DNA of 64,000 bases from Elusimicrobium simillimum (GCF_049639735.1 NZ_JBEVVA010000003.1:930001-994000); one strand, 5' to 3'; shown: positions 18,301 to 27,023, counted from the first letter of the stretch. The notes: generated by a model from the sequence alone, not told the origin. Numbers and translations: made by a program.

Positions 18301-20354
18301 AGACGGCTAAATATCCTCTTTATGTAAGAACCCCGGAAGGGGACGTGCTTACAAACCTGCTTATAGACCCGTCCGTAGTATTTGAATTTAAAGACGGGTA
18401 TAGGGTTGTTATTGATGATAACAATATTATCATGAAAACAGCGCACGGTAGCGAAACTGTGTTAGACTCCGCGCAGTTAAGACTGCCTAAAAATAAATTT
18501 GGCAATTTTGTAAAACTTATTAAATCTATTAACGGCAAATCATCTGCTGCTAAGTTAGATGTTTTAGTAAGGTTCAATAGAGACAAACTTAACGCTTTAA
18601 ACTGGGCGTCTGCCATGAGTTTGAGCTCGTTAGTTAGAAATATGATAGGTGTAGTGGGTAAAGGTATGGACCTTACTCCTATGGCTGTGCAAGCGTTGCC
18701 TATGGCGGCGTATGCGCCTAATCTTCTGGCAAGTTATTTTCAAAAGTTAATACGTGATTTGGGTAATGACAAAATTCTTAAGCTTGGGCTTAAAACAACT
18801 CTGGGAACTCTGGTAATTGCCGACGTTATGGCATTTAAAGGTATTATAGAGCCGGGTGCGCCGTTTTGGGTTGTCGGGGCTATGATTTTGATTGCGCTTG
18901 GTTTGGGTTTGGGCTCATCTCTTACACAGCAAACAACCAAAGATTTGGTAAGTAAAAATTCTGTAACCAGTGAGCACAACTCTGCTAACAACGCGCAATG
19001 GCAGTTGTTTAAGCAATACGGCAGTATTTTTGTTTCGTTGCCTTATGCTGGTTTAAAACTGATTACAATGATTTTAAATGACAGCGGTTTTCTTAGTGAA
19101 AATATTAATCTTTTAAGCGACTCTATAGATTTTTATGGTGTTTTTGACGCAAACTTTTTTACAATTACATATCCGTTACTTACCTTTTTTACTGCACGCA
19201 CTTTATATAAGGTTTACCGTGCGGGGTATAAGGATAAGGCGGAAAATCCCATGTCTTTACGCAGGTATATGGGCGGAAGTATAGCAAACGGTTTTAGAGG
19301 TATGTTTGCGGCTGTTAAACGTAAAATTACCGGTGAGAAACTTGAATATTTGGGGCCGGAGCATGGTTTAAAAAACGCTCATTTAAAAACTGAGTTAAAA
19401 AGGCTTGGCATTAAAAATAAATTAAGCAGTACTATTTATAATACCACTATAGCCATAGGCGGCCAGCAGGCTATGGACGCGTCTATAGTAATACTTGGTA
19501 CGGGCACAGTAATGTTGGAATACCAGCAGGACGGGGCGTTTGGGCTGTTTATTACAATTGCCACCACTATGATACCGGCTATTTTAGCCAGAATGTTAGC
19601 AAAGTATTTAATTACCAAAAAAATTATTAGTGACGACGAGGTTTTAGCTATGGCCGCGCCTATAGGTGCTATAGGTGTGCCCGGGTTTTTATTAACCTAT
19701 GCGGCAAACCCGCTGCTAGGGTCAATGTTTGTGTTTTTTGCAACGCTTGGTTTATCTAACTACCAGGCGCAGGCTATGGGCGTTATAGAAAAAACCATAT
19801 ATAGCGCTGTTGATAAAGAAATTTCAGCCGCCAAAGCCGGCAGACAGGTTGAGGGCGAGTTTGCGGATATTTATAAAACAACCGAAAACGCTAAAAAACT
19901 TTACAGCCCGTATATATCAGCCCTTTTTAACAGACTTATGGCAGGTGTGGGCGGGCTTACATTCTTAGTGGGTATTGTTGCCACCTTAGTTTTTGCTCAT
20001 GAAATAGATGTTCGCGGGCTTACGGTAGAAATGGTAGACGCGGATGAAAATCTTAAAATGCTTTTAAAATGTATCGCGCAATTAAAATCAGGCTGGGTTG
20101 CCGCGTTGTTGGTGGCTATTCCCATAATTTGGCAGCGCGGTTATATATGGAATGTTATTAAGAGTATTTCAACAGTAAGGGCGTATCAAGGCCCGTTAAG
20201 CCAGACATTTGACATTAGCAGGCGCGAGATTAACGCCGCCAGAAGGCGTCACCTGCGCACTGTTAACCCGCAGGATTGGGCAAACGGCGCGTCATGGGGC
20301 AATGGCTGGCATTATGATAATAACGCCGGGGCCGCGCCGCAAACGCAGCAGTAA
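12363..20354 (+). CDS. Giant exported/membrane protein 1 with MFS-like C-terminus
   Basis: About 2663 aa from ATG 12363; a TTG at 12351 is also in frame, but the ATG gives a better signal peptide (cut near LLA|QV, residue 39). Residues ~52-1110 are encoded by the 3.18-kb repeat shared with giant gene 2. They are mostly helical, with a hydrophobic segment near 580-605 and a Pro/Thr linker at each edge. After the repeat come a diverged linker, a long coiled coil (~1350-1560), and a mixed domain (~1880-2070) resembling one in giant 2. The end (~2080-2620) has about a dozen hydrophobic helices resembling a degenerate MFS transporter. Function is unknown. The shared palindrome lies upstream and a terminator follows. 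Confidence 0.8.
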   Translation: MKKMVYNLISVFPGAAVKIISVILIQCLIVSSLPHDLLAQVSSKTVSRNPAPTTPISSSSSLGEDLSNASLSKYDLSKLKTFSIEEIKSQAAAKANEDIVLRRDNTTVVYVPMGPGEKAEEVVESISDKRGRELSEVIEGYFGLNEGVESGPLGYESYKKEFDKERRDLEVKYLGEISRKVGEQEGILAGELREYSLRGMSAADLALYEGYKTSEISAWSKELHGELGVVLGVDSKSRYAQYKAEWGKVEERLLRETHRELSKKKSELLGLWRREPNTYGKYVLRVSPLLLTVEGMFDVGERRELLSLYKSKVSKGNCLEAGCVDEMYAVMGIGMLGSRSDGGDVRRLLINSMDIAGSGALLMAGAGTLLSLGAYSELDTVVGYATREERKQVSGDYDLLLLSTYAREWKDRHGKYLGKKSVNAAYPIDRTSMGNAWTQVVDVLLAEGSAESLSILSKYSVGACGVRTYMGARSVGCSGVMPFIAEGLLSGKVKVDLGIEFSGQAAAAGLSQRGMLLAHIMNASFGDMNEVDEGKLDKRIYNYLLRTESSAALKKNVTKHAVINREGELWKGSEVSQTGIMTTFAGSADVALAVFFIGRMGVSLVRQSGQIGLKMYRLTQVGRKGTNGIKNLRHYAMYKNLSQATRAGRGSNFKAFSGSQFKANNAANPLNILTREHLRTSIGRAKVDARAKQLAGEKLSIERSLAREQQLNQISGKKIGKVDPNISKTLASGGNKVSVEGLEGKKFSRLGSETGNNFIERRILGGKSYGEASGWRQNLLDRSRELSLSLEILKDNIGYGLQGSNKKYVAASLITPAGQAVSTQGAATAEFSVMQSMKSGMPSASILSESGAPTAIRGVGSVSKTAPVTKVTTASPVSSAAKTLNGLVGENSGINKALGKLNIPVSAGASAGLSLGAPRIIGRDIRTPMQGRTAEEDKGISDFEYLLKAMNPFAKEVGGQIVKADNLAGNLANGAKMGLRYAAQRLSNKTKADGFTRSVDQQYNVSRETRLARSVAAIDAIYQNAKASGREGMLTVGETRAVKGYINDIEGNNQHWVLNKESGVWQKQYTQSGQEAITHLNNNYFTGVQPREVKNQTTASNPTTPRPQITHAEANASKPSAVDYSHQEPKAAKSNLLIDGNIVLLASAAPKVGLEESVMPMGDAPNTEVTEALNTPEKISTLSGAALVSAQTAAGVSVVDLKQHVAAKEDKKGFIKFFDKEATAVSEGAGYLTMNGFAPNLVTKAFTALRGGVRKIIAKTQRISTEDARIKKYIFDREYSRVLSNSRTDIVTTQDEVASLVNNIKAEVLASGMQNAQKTKIVDSIQKEVNNLLLEKMALAGYAVNTKDILKQINTAHVNAQKIISAFSGDVTASKKLVKDLKKDLTDIKRQLSPLVSEIEVNNILYENRTKELDLKEKSVAEFEVKLQKAKEVLADLDAAAVDAEGRDAYQEADANYKKIRRERQQVNQELKVAQDKQRDALQRIAYYKAYADYFSKREQHLERQIAYLNGENKNLSDVIDSARNMSASAEKLAKETSVILEENRNVFKSSADAKKSNERDLEVFSLIKKRSEERSNKVSHWAMLEGATDVFNAKAVAEVQFLRALSAKKDGIVGAKDALKDAALNMQHLTNQSSAILLKQAVEIVKPHVDGRYAIAQDNRWYGHRVMGHMRDMVDFVISSVTGNPGFYYRTILKTNIKNVVNNLNITTQGKNDVINAAADYLRAAQFTPSIEMARPSALEFDIAYDADIVPFGETLQNTFANVKKVSVEQALEKYTNDKKTSAAKTRIAAFLGWLTGKTRTENNMMFNNTLRDIVYKNVNDLDVPRSVKLSILNQIMHETQNIAFKAPKVKADKLIKGVKGKYHKLADKKQMGKPKPLRIMDSSEDADLKNVNFFVDPRLKVKSDKLFWKWEKDKYILQVMDNGRYDALTRWYMEVAPYQLAKLAIVANDYEKNDYVLKLVNVQSYKSISGHEDVTSSETAKYPLYVRTPEGDVLTNLLIDPSVVFEFKDGYRVVIDDNNIIMKTAHGSETVLDSAQLRLPKNKFGNFVKLIKSINGKSSAAKLDVLVRFNRDKLNALNWASAMSLSSLVRNMIGVVGKGMDLTPMAVQALPMAAYAPNLLASYFQKLIRDLGNDKILKLGLKTTLGTLVIADVMAFKGIIEPGAPFWVVGAMILIALGLGLGSSLTQQTTKDLVSKNSVTSEHNSANNAQWQLFKQYGSIFVSLPYAGLKLITMILNDSGFLSENINLLSDSIDFYGVFDANFFTITYPLLTFFTARTLYKVYRAGYKDKAENPMSLRRYMGGSIANGFRGMFAAVKRKITGEKLEYLGPEHGLKNAHLKTELKRLGIKNKLSSTIYNTTIAIGGQQAMDASIVILGTGTVMLEYQQDGAFGLFITIATTMIPAILARMLAKYLITKKIISDDEVLAMAAPIGAIGVPGFLLTYAANPLLGSMFVFFATLGLSNYQAQAMGVIEKTIYSAVDKEISAAKAGRQVEGEFADIYKTTENAKKLYSPYISALFNRLMAGVGGLTFLVGIVATLVFAHEIDVRGLTVEMVDADENLKMLLKCIAQLKSGWVAALLVAIPIIWQRGYIWNVIKSISTVRAYQGPLSQTFDISRREINAARRRHLRTVNPQDWANGASWGNGWHYDNNAGAAPQTQQ
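12517..15692 (+). repeat. 3.18-kb identical direct repeat, copy A
   Basis: Apparently base-for-base identical to 39376-42551 (constant offset 26859), with the same codon phase in both giant genes. The left edge is at CAACCACTCC and the right edge at AAATAACC, both inside Pro/Thr-rich linker codons. Much of the copy (about 12.7-14.9 kb) is unusually G-rich on the coding strand, favouring TTG, AGG, GGG and GAG codons, unlike flanking coding sequence. Recent gene conversion or cassette movement is the likely cause. Confidence 0.9.
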
Positions 20355-20378
20355 AGCGTTTTGATTGTAAATTTATTT

Positions 20379-20408
20379 AACTCCCCGGCTAACACCGGGG
20401 AGTTTTTG
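20379..20408 (+). terminator. Terminator of giant gene 1
   Basis: CTCCCCGG / CCGGGGAG around CTAACA, followed by TTTTT. Confidence 0.9.
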
Positions 20409-20509
20409 TAATGCGGATAATCATTACGGACAAGAAAAATCTATTATATTAGTAATTTCCATAATAAAGCTAATTTGCTAAAGTATATGTTGTTATTTAA
20501 GGAGAATTT

Positions 20510-21145
20510 ATGAAATCTATTAAAGGTAGTGCAAATATTAAATGCCCGCACGGGTGCGAGGAGTTTGAAAGCGAGTTTTGGTCTCTTATAGACGCGGCCA
20601 GCGCCCCGGAACTTAAAGACGCCGCGCTTGGCGGCGAGCTTAACCTAATGTCTTGCCCCACCTGCAAGCATTATTTTTACCATGAAAACAATTTGATTTA
20701 TTTTGACGCGCCAACAGGCCTGCTTGTTTTTGTATTTGATGAAAAAGAAAAGAAAAACGAAAAAGAAATTAAAGAAAAAATGCATCATGATTTTGAGCTT
20801 ATCAAACACAGTATAGCTAAAGAAATGAAGATAGGCTCAGAGCCGCTTTACGTGTTTGGTTTGGAAGCGCTAAAAAATCTTATCGCTGAGGAAAATGATT
20901 TTGTGGAAGAGTCTGAAGTTGTCGCCGCGGCGTCGGCGTCGCTTGGCTATAAACTTGCCACGCTTAAACCTGAGTACGCGCGCAACAGCGGTTACCCGCT
21001 TTATGTTCCCGTAAAGGCTGGTAACACGCAGGAAGATTTGCTTAAATCCGCGCACGGGGTTTTGGCCTCAGGCGTTAATTCCGCGCGTCTTAAAAAGTTT
21101 GAGGCAGACCTTAAAGGCGGCAAAACGACAGCGTTATTTTTATGA
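20510..21145 (+). CDS. CpXC-domain protein
   Basis: 211 aa, cytosolic. The N-terminal KCPHGC (12-16) and MSCPTCKHYF (~52-61) are paired zinc-ribbon-type cysteine motifs, with PELKDAALGGELN between and a YFDAPTGLLVFVF segment after, as in CpXC proteins of unknown function. The C-terminal half is helical and charged. A good AAGGAG precedes the ATG. The stop overlaps the next start as ATGA, so it is translationally coupled to the nucleotidyltransferase gene. Confidence 0.75.
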   Translation: MKSIKGSANIKCPHGCEEFESEFWSLIDAASAPELKDAALGGELNLMSCPTCKHYFYHENNLIYFDAPTGLLVFVFDEKEKKNEKEIKEKMHHDFELIKHSIAKEMKIGSEPLYVFGLEALKNLIAEENDFVEESEVVAAASASLGYKLATLKPEYARNSGYPLYVPVKAGNTQEDLLKSAHGVLASGVNSARLKKFEADLKGGKTTALFL

Positions 21146-22254
21146 TAGAAAAAAGATTTCTCCCCATGCTGCGCGCCATTGGCACGCATGCCAAAGAACA
21201 CAACCTTAAAGTATGGATTGTGGGCGGGGCGGTGAGAGATTTTTATTTAAAACGCCCTACTAAAGATTTTGATATTACCGTAATTGGCGACCCCGAAATA
21301 CTTGTAGATTTTGTTATAAAAAAATATGGCGGAAAAAAAGAAAAGTTTGATACTTTTGGCACTTTCCGCACGGATCTTAAAAACGGAATAAAAATAGATT
21401 TTGTCCGCGCCCGCAAAGAAGAATACGAGCACCCCGCCGCGCTGCCCAAAGTTAGCCCCGGCACCATTGAGGAAGACCTTTTCAGACGTGATTTTACCGC
21501 AAACGCCTGGGCGTTAAGTTTACTGCCCGCTGATTTTGACACCTACCTTGACCCTTTTGAAGCGCAAAAAGCTATAGACGGCAAATACATAAAAATACTG
21601 CACGATAAAAGTTTTGTGGACGATCCTACCCGCATGTTCCGCGCGCTACGTTTTGCGGGCCGCTTTGGGTGGACGGTGGACGATTCCACATCATCACTTC
21701 TTAAAAAAGCGGTGGAGGATAAACTGCCTGACTTGCTTTCGCGCGAGCGTGTGCGCCAGGAACTTTTAAAAATACTTGAAGAACCTAAAGTAAAAGAGAT
21801 TTTCGCGCTGATGGATGAGTACGACCTTACAGATTTTATTTTTCCTCGTATTAAATTTTTCAATTCTATACTTAAGACAAAGGATGTAAATATACGCCTT
21901 GGCGTTTTAGCTTGCGGTTTGGATAAGTACGGGGGGGAGTTTTTGCAGCAATTGCGTTTAAAGCGCGAAATTTACCAAACGCTTTACCGCGCGTGGGAAG
22001 TATTTTTCTCCAAACAGGCGCCGCTTAAAGAGCTTACCAAAGAAGAACGTCTAATAGTTACTTTGTCTCAGCCAAGGCTGCGCAAAACCGCGTTACAACC
22101 CAGTTTTATTACAGGCGGGGAACTTAGCGCCCTTGGCCTTAAAGGGCCGCAAATAACGCAGGTTCACACGCTTTTACGCTCATTGCAATATAAAGGCAAA
22201 ATAAAAAATAAAACCGGAGCTATGGCAGAGGCCAAAAAATGGTTACCGGTTTAA
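21142..22254 (+). CDS. CCA-adding / poly(A) polymerase family nucleotidyltransferase
   Basis: 370 aa. The N-terminal class II nucleotidyltransferase domain shows VWIVGGAVRDFYLKRP (flexible loop and GG motif), then the metal-binding DFDITV, followed by the FRRDFTANAWAL and DPTRMFRALRFAGRFGW blocks that bind RNA and nucleotide. No HD domain is evident. It completes or repairs tRNA 3' CCA ends, or adds A tails; the sequence alone does not separate the two. It overlaps its neighbours by 4 and 16 bases. Confidence 0.9.
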   Translation: MIEKRFLPMLRAIGTHAKEHNLKVWIVGGAVRDFYLKRPTKDFDITVIGDPEILVDFVIKKYGGKKEKFDTFGTFRTDLKNGIKIDFVRARKEEYEHPAALPKVSPGTIEEDLFRRDFTANAWALSLLPADFDTYLDPFEAQKAIDGKYIKILHDKSFVDDPTRMFRALRFAGRFGWTVDDSTSSLLKKAVEDKLPDLLSRERVRQELLKILEEPKVKEIFALMDEYDLTDFIFPRIKFFNSILKTKDVNIRLGVLACGLDKYGGEFLQQLRLKREIYQTLYRAWEVFFSKQAPLKELTKEERLIVTLSQPRLRKTALQPSFITGGELSALGLKGPQITQVHTLLRSLQYKGKIKNKTGAMAEAKKWLPV

Positions 22255-22859
22255 AAAGTTTATTAGCTGATATTCATGATTTTATTGACCCCTACCATTG
22301 CGCTCCCTGGACGGTAAAATATGACGCGGTTATTTTAACTGTGCTTGGCGTGCTGTCGTTTTTTCTATACCACTTAATTTCTACTGATGAGCTAAAAACA
22401 CTTTTTTCTTTCCTGCAGTTTTTTAATATCGGCATACATGAGGTTGGGCACCCTGTTTTTGGTTTTATAACAATGGGTAATGAGTTTTGGCGTATAGCCG
22501 GCGGCGGCCTGACCGAACTTTTGGTGCCCGGGATAGCTTTTCTAATTTTCCTGCGTAAAGGCAAACCTTGCCAGGCTGATTTTTGTATTGCGTGGTTTGG
22601 TTTTAGCATGTACAGCGTGGGCAATTACGCCGCCTCCACCAGTCTGCCTGAAATCACGCTTCTTAACGCTACCGCGGACAGTAATATGAGTGACTGGGAA
22701 TACTTGCACGAATACTTTGGCACTATTTACCATGATGTGCTTATAGGTAATATTTTTTACGCTGTGGGCGCGGTAATTTTTGTGTTCGCGGTGTACGCGT
22801 TTATACAACATTTGCGTAAAATACTTTCCGGCCCTTTGCAAAAAGATATTTCTCTTTAA
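22239..22859 (+). CDS. Integral membrane protein with HExxH zinc-protease motif
   Basis: 206 aa, four to five hydrophobic segments. NIGIHEVGHPVFG (His73-Glu-x2-His77) lies at the edge of a membrane helix, like the site of M50-type membrane metalloproteases. A downstream NYAASTSLPEITLL and a DWEYL segment could supply the third ligand. The GGGLTELLVPG run is also hydrophobic. It starts inside the end of the nucleotidyltransferase gene, so it is coupled to it. The protease call rests on one motif; the substrate is unknown. Confidence 0.65.
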   Translation: MVTGLKSLLADIHDFIDPYHCAPWTVKYDAVILTVLGVLSFFLYHLISTDELKTLFSFLQFFNIGIHEVGHPVFGFITMGNEFWRIAGGGLTELLVPGIAFLIFLRKGKPCQADFCIAWFGFSMYSVGNYAASTSLPEITLLNATADSNMSDWEYLHEYFGTIYHDVLIGNIFYAVGAVIFVFAVYAFIQHLRKILSGPLQKDISL

Positions 22860-22883
22860 TGTTTAATATAATTTCTATTTTGT

Positions 22884-22898
22884 TAGAATATAAATATG
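22884..22898 (+). promoter_or_regulatory. -10 box and possible leaderless start
   Basis: TAGAAT at 22884-22889, then exactly 6 bases (ATAAAT), then the ATG at 22896, with no Shine-Dalgarno. Confidence 0.4.
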
Positions 22899-24077
22899 AC
22901 TAAATTTAAATTTATTATTTTTGTTTTGCTTCTTACTTTTTCTGCGGGGTTGTTCGCGCAGCACTCTTCCATTGTGCCCGGGCTTAAGCAATACTTTGAC
23001 GAACGCCAGAGCATCTACCGCGACTACAATTTTAAAGAATATAAAAAAGTATATAAGTCTGCCATAATGAACTATAGTTTGTCTTACACTCCTGTGACGG
23101 GTGTAAGGGGGCTTGTCAGCCAAAAAATAGATAAAGATTTAGACGCGCTGGCATTATTTTTATACAACGCTTTTTTGGAATACACCGTGGATAATGAACT
23201 GCTTAACTATGAAATAGGTTTAGAATCCGCCGGCGTTTTTGACCCGCTTGAAATGCGTTGGTTTCCCTTCAGAATCATAGAAAATAAAATAACGGGTATG
23301 GACGACCACGTAAATAAACTTTACTCTGAAAACACTACCGCCGTAAGAACCAAACTCAGAAAAATATTCCGAGAGCAGTTTGGTTTAGATTACGACGTGG
23401 ATTCACCCTATAACCAAGAGCTTGAGATGATGTTTCTTTCCAACATGTCCAGAGCCTACGGCGAAAATAAAGGCGCTTATGTAAAAGGCGCTATTAAAAA
23501 TTTTACCATACCGCCGGCGCTTAACCGCCAGCTGAGCAGTTTTATGGTTGACCTTTTTAACTTTAACCATTCGTACCTGGACATGTTTCAAAATGAAAAA
23601 AACTCTAACCCGGACAGCAAATATTACGCCGGCCGCCGCGCCATGGCGTGTAACCCTGCTTCATACAGCGCGTGCGCTCAGTCTTTAATACAGCGCAGCG
23701 TGTCGGCCAGCGGGCACAGGTTGCTTAGCGTTTATAAAATAATAGCTTTGCACAACAATGCCGAGCCTTTACGTTTTAAAGGCAATCTTATTTCACCGCC
23801 CTATACTCTAGGCGCGGATAAAGAAAATTTATGGATGTACCACGACGCCACCATGATTGTTGTGGCGGATAAAAGTAATATATACTATCTTGTATTGGAT
23901 TATGATTTATATAAATACCCGCTTACGCTTGCCAAGTGGACGGAAGTTTTTGAGCCTTCTAAAACTGTTTACAGGGTACTGCCGTACCAGCAAGTTTCTG
24001 ACATAGAACGCAGTATTAAAAAATATGTCACAGCGGCCGAATTGCAGGCCATAACAGATAAAAAAGGCGGCTACTAG
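22896..24077 (+). CDS. Exported protein of unknown function
   Basis: 393 aa with a Sec signal peptide (residues 1-21, cut near LFA|QH). The mature protein is soluble, of mixed helix and strand, with a cysteine pair near residues 251 and 260 (MACNPASYSACAQ) that might form a disulfide, and a basic C-terminal helix. I recognise no family. There is no ribosome site and a -10-like box lies 6 bases before the ATG, so translation may be leaderless. It shows no copy of the shared palindrome. Confidence 0.75.
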   Translation: MTKFKFIIFVLLLTFSAGLFAQHSSIVPGLKQYFDERQSIYRDYNFKEYKKVYKSAIMNYSLSYTPVTGVRGLVSQKIDKDLDALALFLYNAFLEYTVDNELLNYEIGLESAGVFDPLEMRWFPFRIIENKITGMDDHVNKLYSENTTAVRTKLRKIFREQFGLDYDVDSPYNQELEMMFLSNMSRAYGENKGAYVKGAIKNFTIPPALNRQLSSFMVDLFNFNHSYLDMFQNEKNSNPDSKYYAGRRAMACNPASYSACAQSLIQRSVSASGHRLLSVYKIIALHNNAEPLRFKGNLISPPYTLGADKENLWMYHDATMIVVADKSNIYYLVLDYDLYKYPLTLAKWTEVFEPSKTVYRVLPYQQVSDIERSIKKYVTAAELQAITDKKGGY

Positions 24078-24122
24078 CGGGGGAAAGTGTTTTAGGGTTA
24101 GTATTAATAGTTAAATAAACCC

Positions 24123-24150
24123 TTGACATTATAATAATAATTATTATACT
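24123..24150 (+). promoter_or_regulatory. Strong sigma-70-type promoter
   Basis: TTGACA (24123-24128), a 16-base AT-rich spacer and TATACT (24145-24150). It reads toward the three-gene operon at 24305-27287 with a leader of ~148 bases. Confidence 0.75.
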
Positions 24151-24157
24151 AGTAGTA

Positions 24158-24217
24158 GGCGCATTAGAGCGCCGTTTAGTTTAAGCTCTGTGTTTGAGCG
24201 TACTTATTTTAAGTACG
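24158..24217 (+). ncRNA. Structured 5' leader with three hairpins
   Basis: GGCGC/GCGCC (24158-24173, 6-base loop), GCTC/GAGC (24185-24199) and CGTACTT/AAGTACG (24199-24217) follow the promoter closely. Similarity to a known riboswitch was not recognised. It may control the operon or protect its mRNA. Confidence 0.4.
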
Positions 24218-24304
24218 GGTCAACAAGGGCAGGAATTTTTTTATATGTTTTGCTTTATAAAAGAATATTATTTATTATATATATAACATCATACAGAGGG
24301 CAAT

Positions 24305-25510
24305 ATGGCATTTATAGTTAAAAAGGGAACTTCCCTTAAGAACATGGATAAAAAAACAGCATACACCTGGGGTGCGTGCGCGTTACTTTTTATATTTGTT
24401 ATCTCTACACTAGCCTCAGTAATGGGCGGTGAAGAGGGTAACCCGGACCAGTTTGACGGCCTTAAATCCCGCGCGGTTGACCTTGCCCAGCTGCCCTTTG
24501 TAAATGACGAGGCCGAACAAGAACTTTTAGCCAGATATAATGACATTAACGGCAACCCCGTTACCAGCACGCTTTACTCCGCTGAAGAAAAGGAAGCCCG
24601 CCAGGAAATGGACGCTCTTGTAGGCATACCGGACGCGCCGGATGAAGAATACGAAGACGCCCAAAAAGAGATTGACGCCAGAAACGCGCGTAACGCGGCT
24701 GCCGCGTCATATTCCACAAACCGCGGCAGTTATACCCGCACCACCACCCCTATTGGCAGCCTTAGCAGTGCCGGCATGGCCAGAATGTCAGGTGGCGGCG
24801 GTAGCAGAACCTGGACGCCGGGCAACGCGGTACCCAAAGCAGCGGGTACAGGCGGTAAAGGGTTAACCAAAGAATCTGTGGAAAAACTTAAAAAGACCGA
24901 GGCCGGGCGCAACCTGTTAAACGCTTACGCGCAGACAATGTCCGCCTCCAATAAATCGGGCGAAGCCGCTATGTCGGACGCTATAGCCGCTTTCAAAAAC
25001 TCTAAAAGCACTGCAGAGCTGGACAGTGATTTAGAAAAAGCTTTAGAATCTCTTACCTTAGAAGACATGGTGGCTAAGGCGGAAGAAAAAATGGGCAGTG
25101 AAGACCCCGGCGCCACTAACGACGAGGAAGACAATCTTAAAGACGCCGAGTCTAAAACCAAAGATAATAACAAAGAGGCTAAAGACTGCGACGGTTTTTG
25201 GGAATGTCTTGGCCAGCAGGCTTTAAAAGGCCTGGTAGATAAAGCCACCAACATAGGTGCCGATTATGCCAAAGGCAAGTTAATGGACAACTATAAAAAT
25301 TGTATGAAAGACGCCAAAAACCCTGGTAACTGTGAGCAGCTTTACGGTAATGCCGCGGGGGTGATAACAGACGTTGTTACAGGATCTGGCGACAAGGCTG
25401 TTAAGATTGACACTAGCTCAGTAACTTTACCTGACGCATATAAACCAAAGGCTCCTACGGCCGATGATATGATAGAAAGTATTAAAAAAGGCAGCAATAG
25501 AAATAAATAG
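24305..25510 (+). CDS. Membrane-anchored protein of unknown function
   Basis: 401 aa. One N-terminal transmembrane helix (~20-42) acts as an uncleaved anchor, then an Asp/Glu-rich region, a Ser/Gly/Arg/Thr-rich linker (~135-190) and a charged helical region. Cysteines near 297, 302, 337 and 346 (DCDGFWECLG, NCMKDAKNPGNCEQLY) may form disulfides outside the membrane. It is the first gene of an operon whose next two genes also encode membrane-anchored proteins, suggesting an envelope complex. I recognise no family. Confidence 0.7.
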   Translation: MAFIVKKGTSLKNMDKKTAYTWGACALLFIFVISTLASVMGGEEGNPDQFDGLKSRAVDLAQLPFVNDEAEQELLARYNDINGNPVTSTLYSAEEKEARQEMDALVGIPDAPDEEYEDAQKEIDARNARNAAAASYSTNRGSYTRTTTPIGSLSSAGMARMSGGGGSRTWTPGNAVPKAAGTGGKGLTKESVEKLKKTEAGRNLLNAYAQTMSASNKSGEAAMSDAIAAFKNSKSTAELDSDLEKALESLTLEDMVAKAEEKMGSEDPGATNDEEDNLKDAESKTKDNNKEAKDCDGFWECLGQQALKGLVDKATNIGADYAKGKLMDNYKNCMKDAKNPGNCEQLYGNAAGVITDVVTGSGDKAVKIDTSSVTLPDAYKPKAPTADDMIESIKKGSNRNK

Positions 25511-25559
25511 ATTTTTGTGAAAATATAATTACAGTTAAACGGTACTTGGAGGTACCATT

Positions 25560-27023
25560 ATGAAACTTAATAAAATATTAAATAACTTAGGCTGGGCGGC
25601 CAAAAATGTTGTAATGGGCGCCGGGCTTATAGCCGTAACAGGCGTTACGGGCGCGTTGGTCTATAACATGGCCGGCGGCGGTAACCAGGGCGGTATGAAC
25701 GCGCCAAGAGTTACGCAGTCCTCCTCAGCCTATAGGGACGCGCAGTACGGCAGCGGGGCTTATAACCCCGTTACAAATAACCAGTACGGCGGCTCATTGG
25801 GTAATGACACGGCGTCATTATCAGCCTACAGGTCCAGTACAGACGGGCGTTTAGCTTCCGCAACAAGAAGCAACGCTTCAGGCGGTGCGGGCGGGCAAGA
25901 AGCCTCCAGCTCATTTACCAGCTCGGGCGGCAGCGGCGGCACGCTTGAGGGCATGGGTATAGCCAGGCAAAGTCAGGCGCAGTCTGACATTATGGCGGGT
26001 GTGAACGAACAGGTAAAACGTGTTCAGGATAACGCTACCCAGGCGGCGGCCCAGGCCAGAGCGACCGGGCAGGATAATTTAAAAAGCCTCGCGGGTAACT
26101 CAGGCATAGGTTCCGGTAAAAGCAGAAGCATATCGGGCGGCGCTAACCAGTACGCCAACAGATCTTCAGGCCAGGATTCTTCAGTCAGAAGTATGGCGCT
26201 TGGCCAGGTCAACAGCCCCAGCAGCCTTGACAGCGCGGCGGCAAAAGCGCGCAGAGGCGGCAGGACAGATAAATTTAACAACTCCAGCTCCAGCGTTGAC
26301 GGCAGCGCGCGCAGCGGCGGGCAAGGCAGTTCGGACGCTTTAAAACAGGCCTACTCAATACGTAAAACTTTAGCCAGCGCTAAAGGGGAAAATGTGGGCG
26401 CGTCATTCATCGGCGACACATACCAAAACGCCGGGCAAAACGCTGTTGGTATTGGCGGCAATACAGTTGCTCCTACAGCCAGTGATCTTTCTTTGGATAA
26501 CCTTAATAAATCCACCAGTTCTACCTTTGACCCCAGAAATATTAGAGAACTGGAAGAAGACCTTAGAAACGCCAGAACCAAAAAAGCGTTTGGCGCGGCT
26601 GTATTGGCTATTACAGCTTGTGTTGGCGGCGCGATTGGGGCTTCATTCCTTTCAATGACCGACCCATTCCAAGTCATAGCCAAAGCGGCCATCACGGCCG
26701 CGGCGTTGACAGCCGTTGTCTATGCCTTTACACAGATCTTTAATAACGACAATGGCGTAAGCTTGTCTAATACAAGTAAGATAGTGTTAACTTCAATGCT
26801 TGTATTAGGTATAGGCGCCATAGGTATGGCCTGGATACCCGGTACTACCACATTGTTAAAAACCTTAGCCGGAAAAGTTGCCAACGGCAGCTGGATTATG
26901 CAGCTGGGGCTTAGTACAGTGGCCGGTGCGGCTATGACCCAGATTCCTAACGCCTTTCTTAATACCGATGAGCAGAGAAAAGCTTTGGAAGAGGCTATTA
27001 AGCATAACAAAAGGGGAACATAA
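25560..27023 (+). CDS. Membrane protein with Ser/Gly/Gln-rich linker
   Basis: 487 aa. An N-terminal helix at ~15-35 is followed by a long low-complexity segment (~40-250) rich in Ser, Gly, Gln, Asn and Ala, a short acidic helix, and about four hydrophobic helices (~340-470). It has a GGAGGT ribosome site and lies 49 bases after the previous gene. The layout is that of a protein spanning the periplasm with a membrane base. No family was recognised. Confidence 0.7.
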   Translation: MKLNKILNNLGWAAKNVVMGAGLIAVTGVTGALVYNMAGGGNQGGMNAPRVTQSSSAYRDAQYGSGAYNPVTNNQYGGSLGNDTASLSAYRSSTDGRLASATRSNASGGAGGQEASSSFTSSGGSGGTLEGMGIARQSQAQSDIMAGVNEQVKRVQDNATQAAAQARATGQDNLKSLAGNSGIGSGKSRSISGGANQYANRSSGQDSSVRSMALGQVNSPSSLDSAAAKARRGGRTDKFNNSSSSVDGSARSGGQGSSDALKQAYSIRKTLASAKGENVGASFIGDTYQNAGQNAVGIGGNTVAPTASDLSLDNLNKSTSSTFDPRNIRELEEDLRNARTKKAFGAAVLAITACVGGAIGASFLSMTDPFQVIAKAAITAAALTAVVYAFTQIFNNDNGVSLSNTSKIVLTSMLVLGIGAIGMAWIPGTTTLLKTLAGKVANGSWIMQLGLSTVAGAAMTQIPNAFLNTDEQRKALEEAIKHNKRGT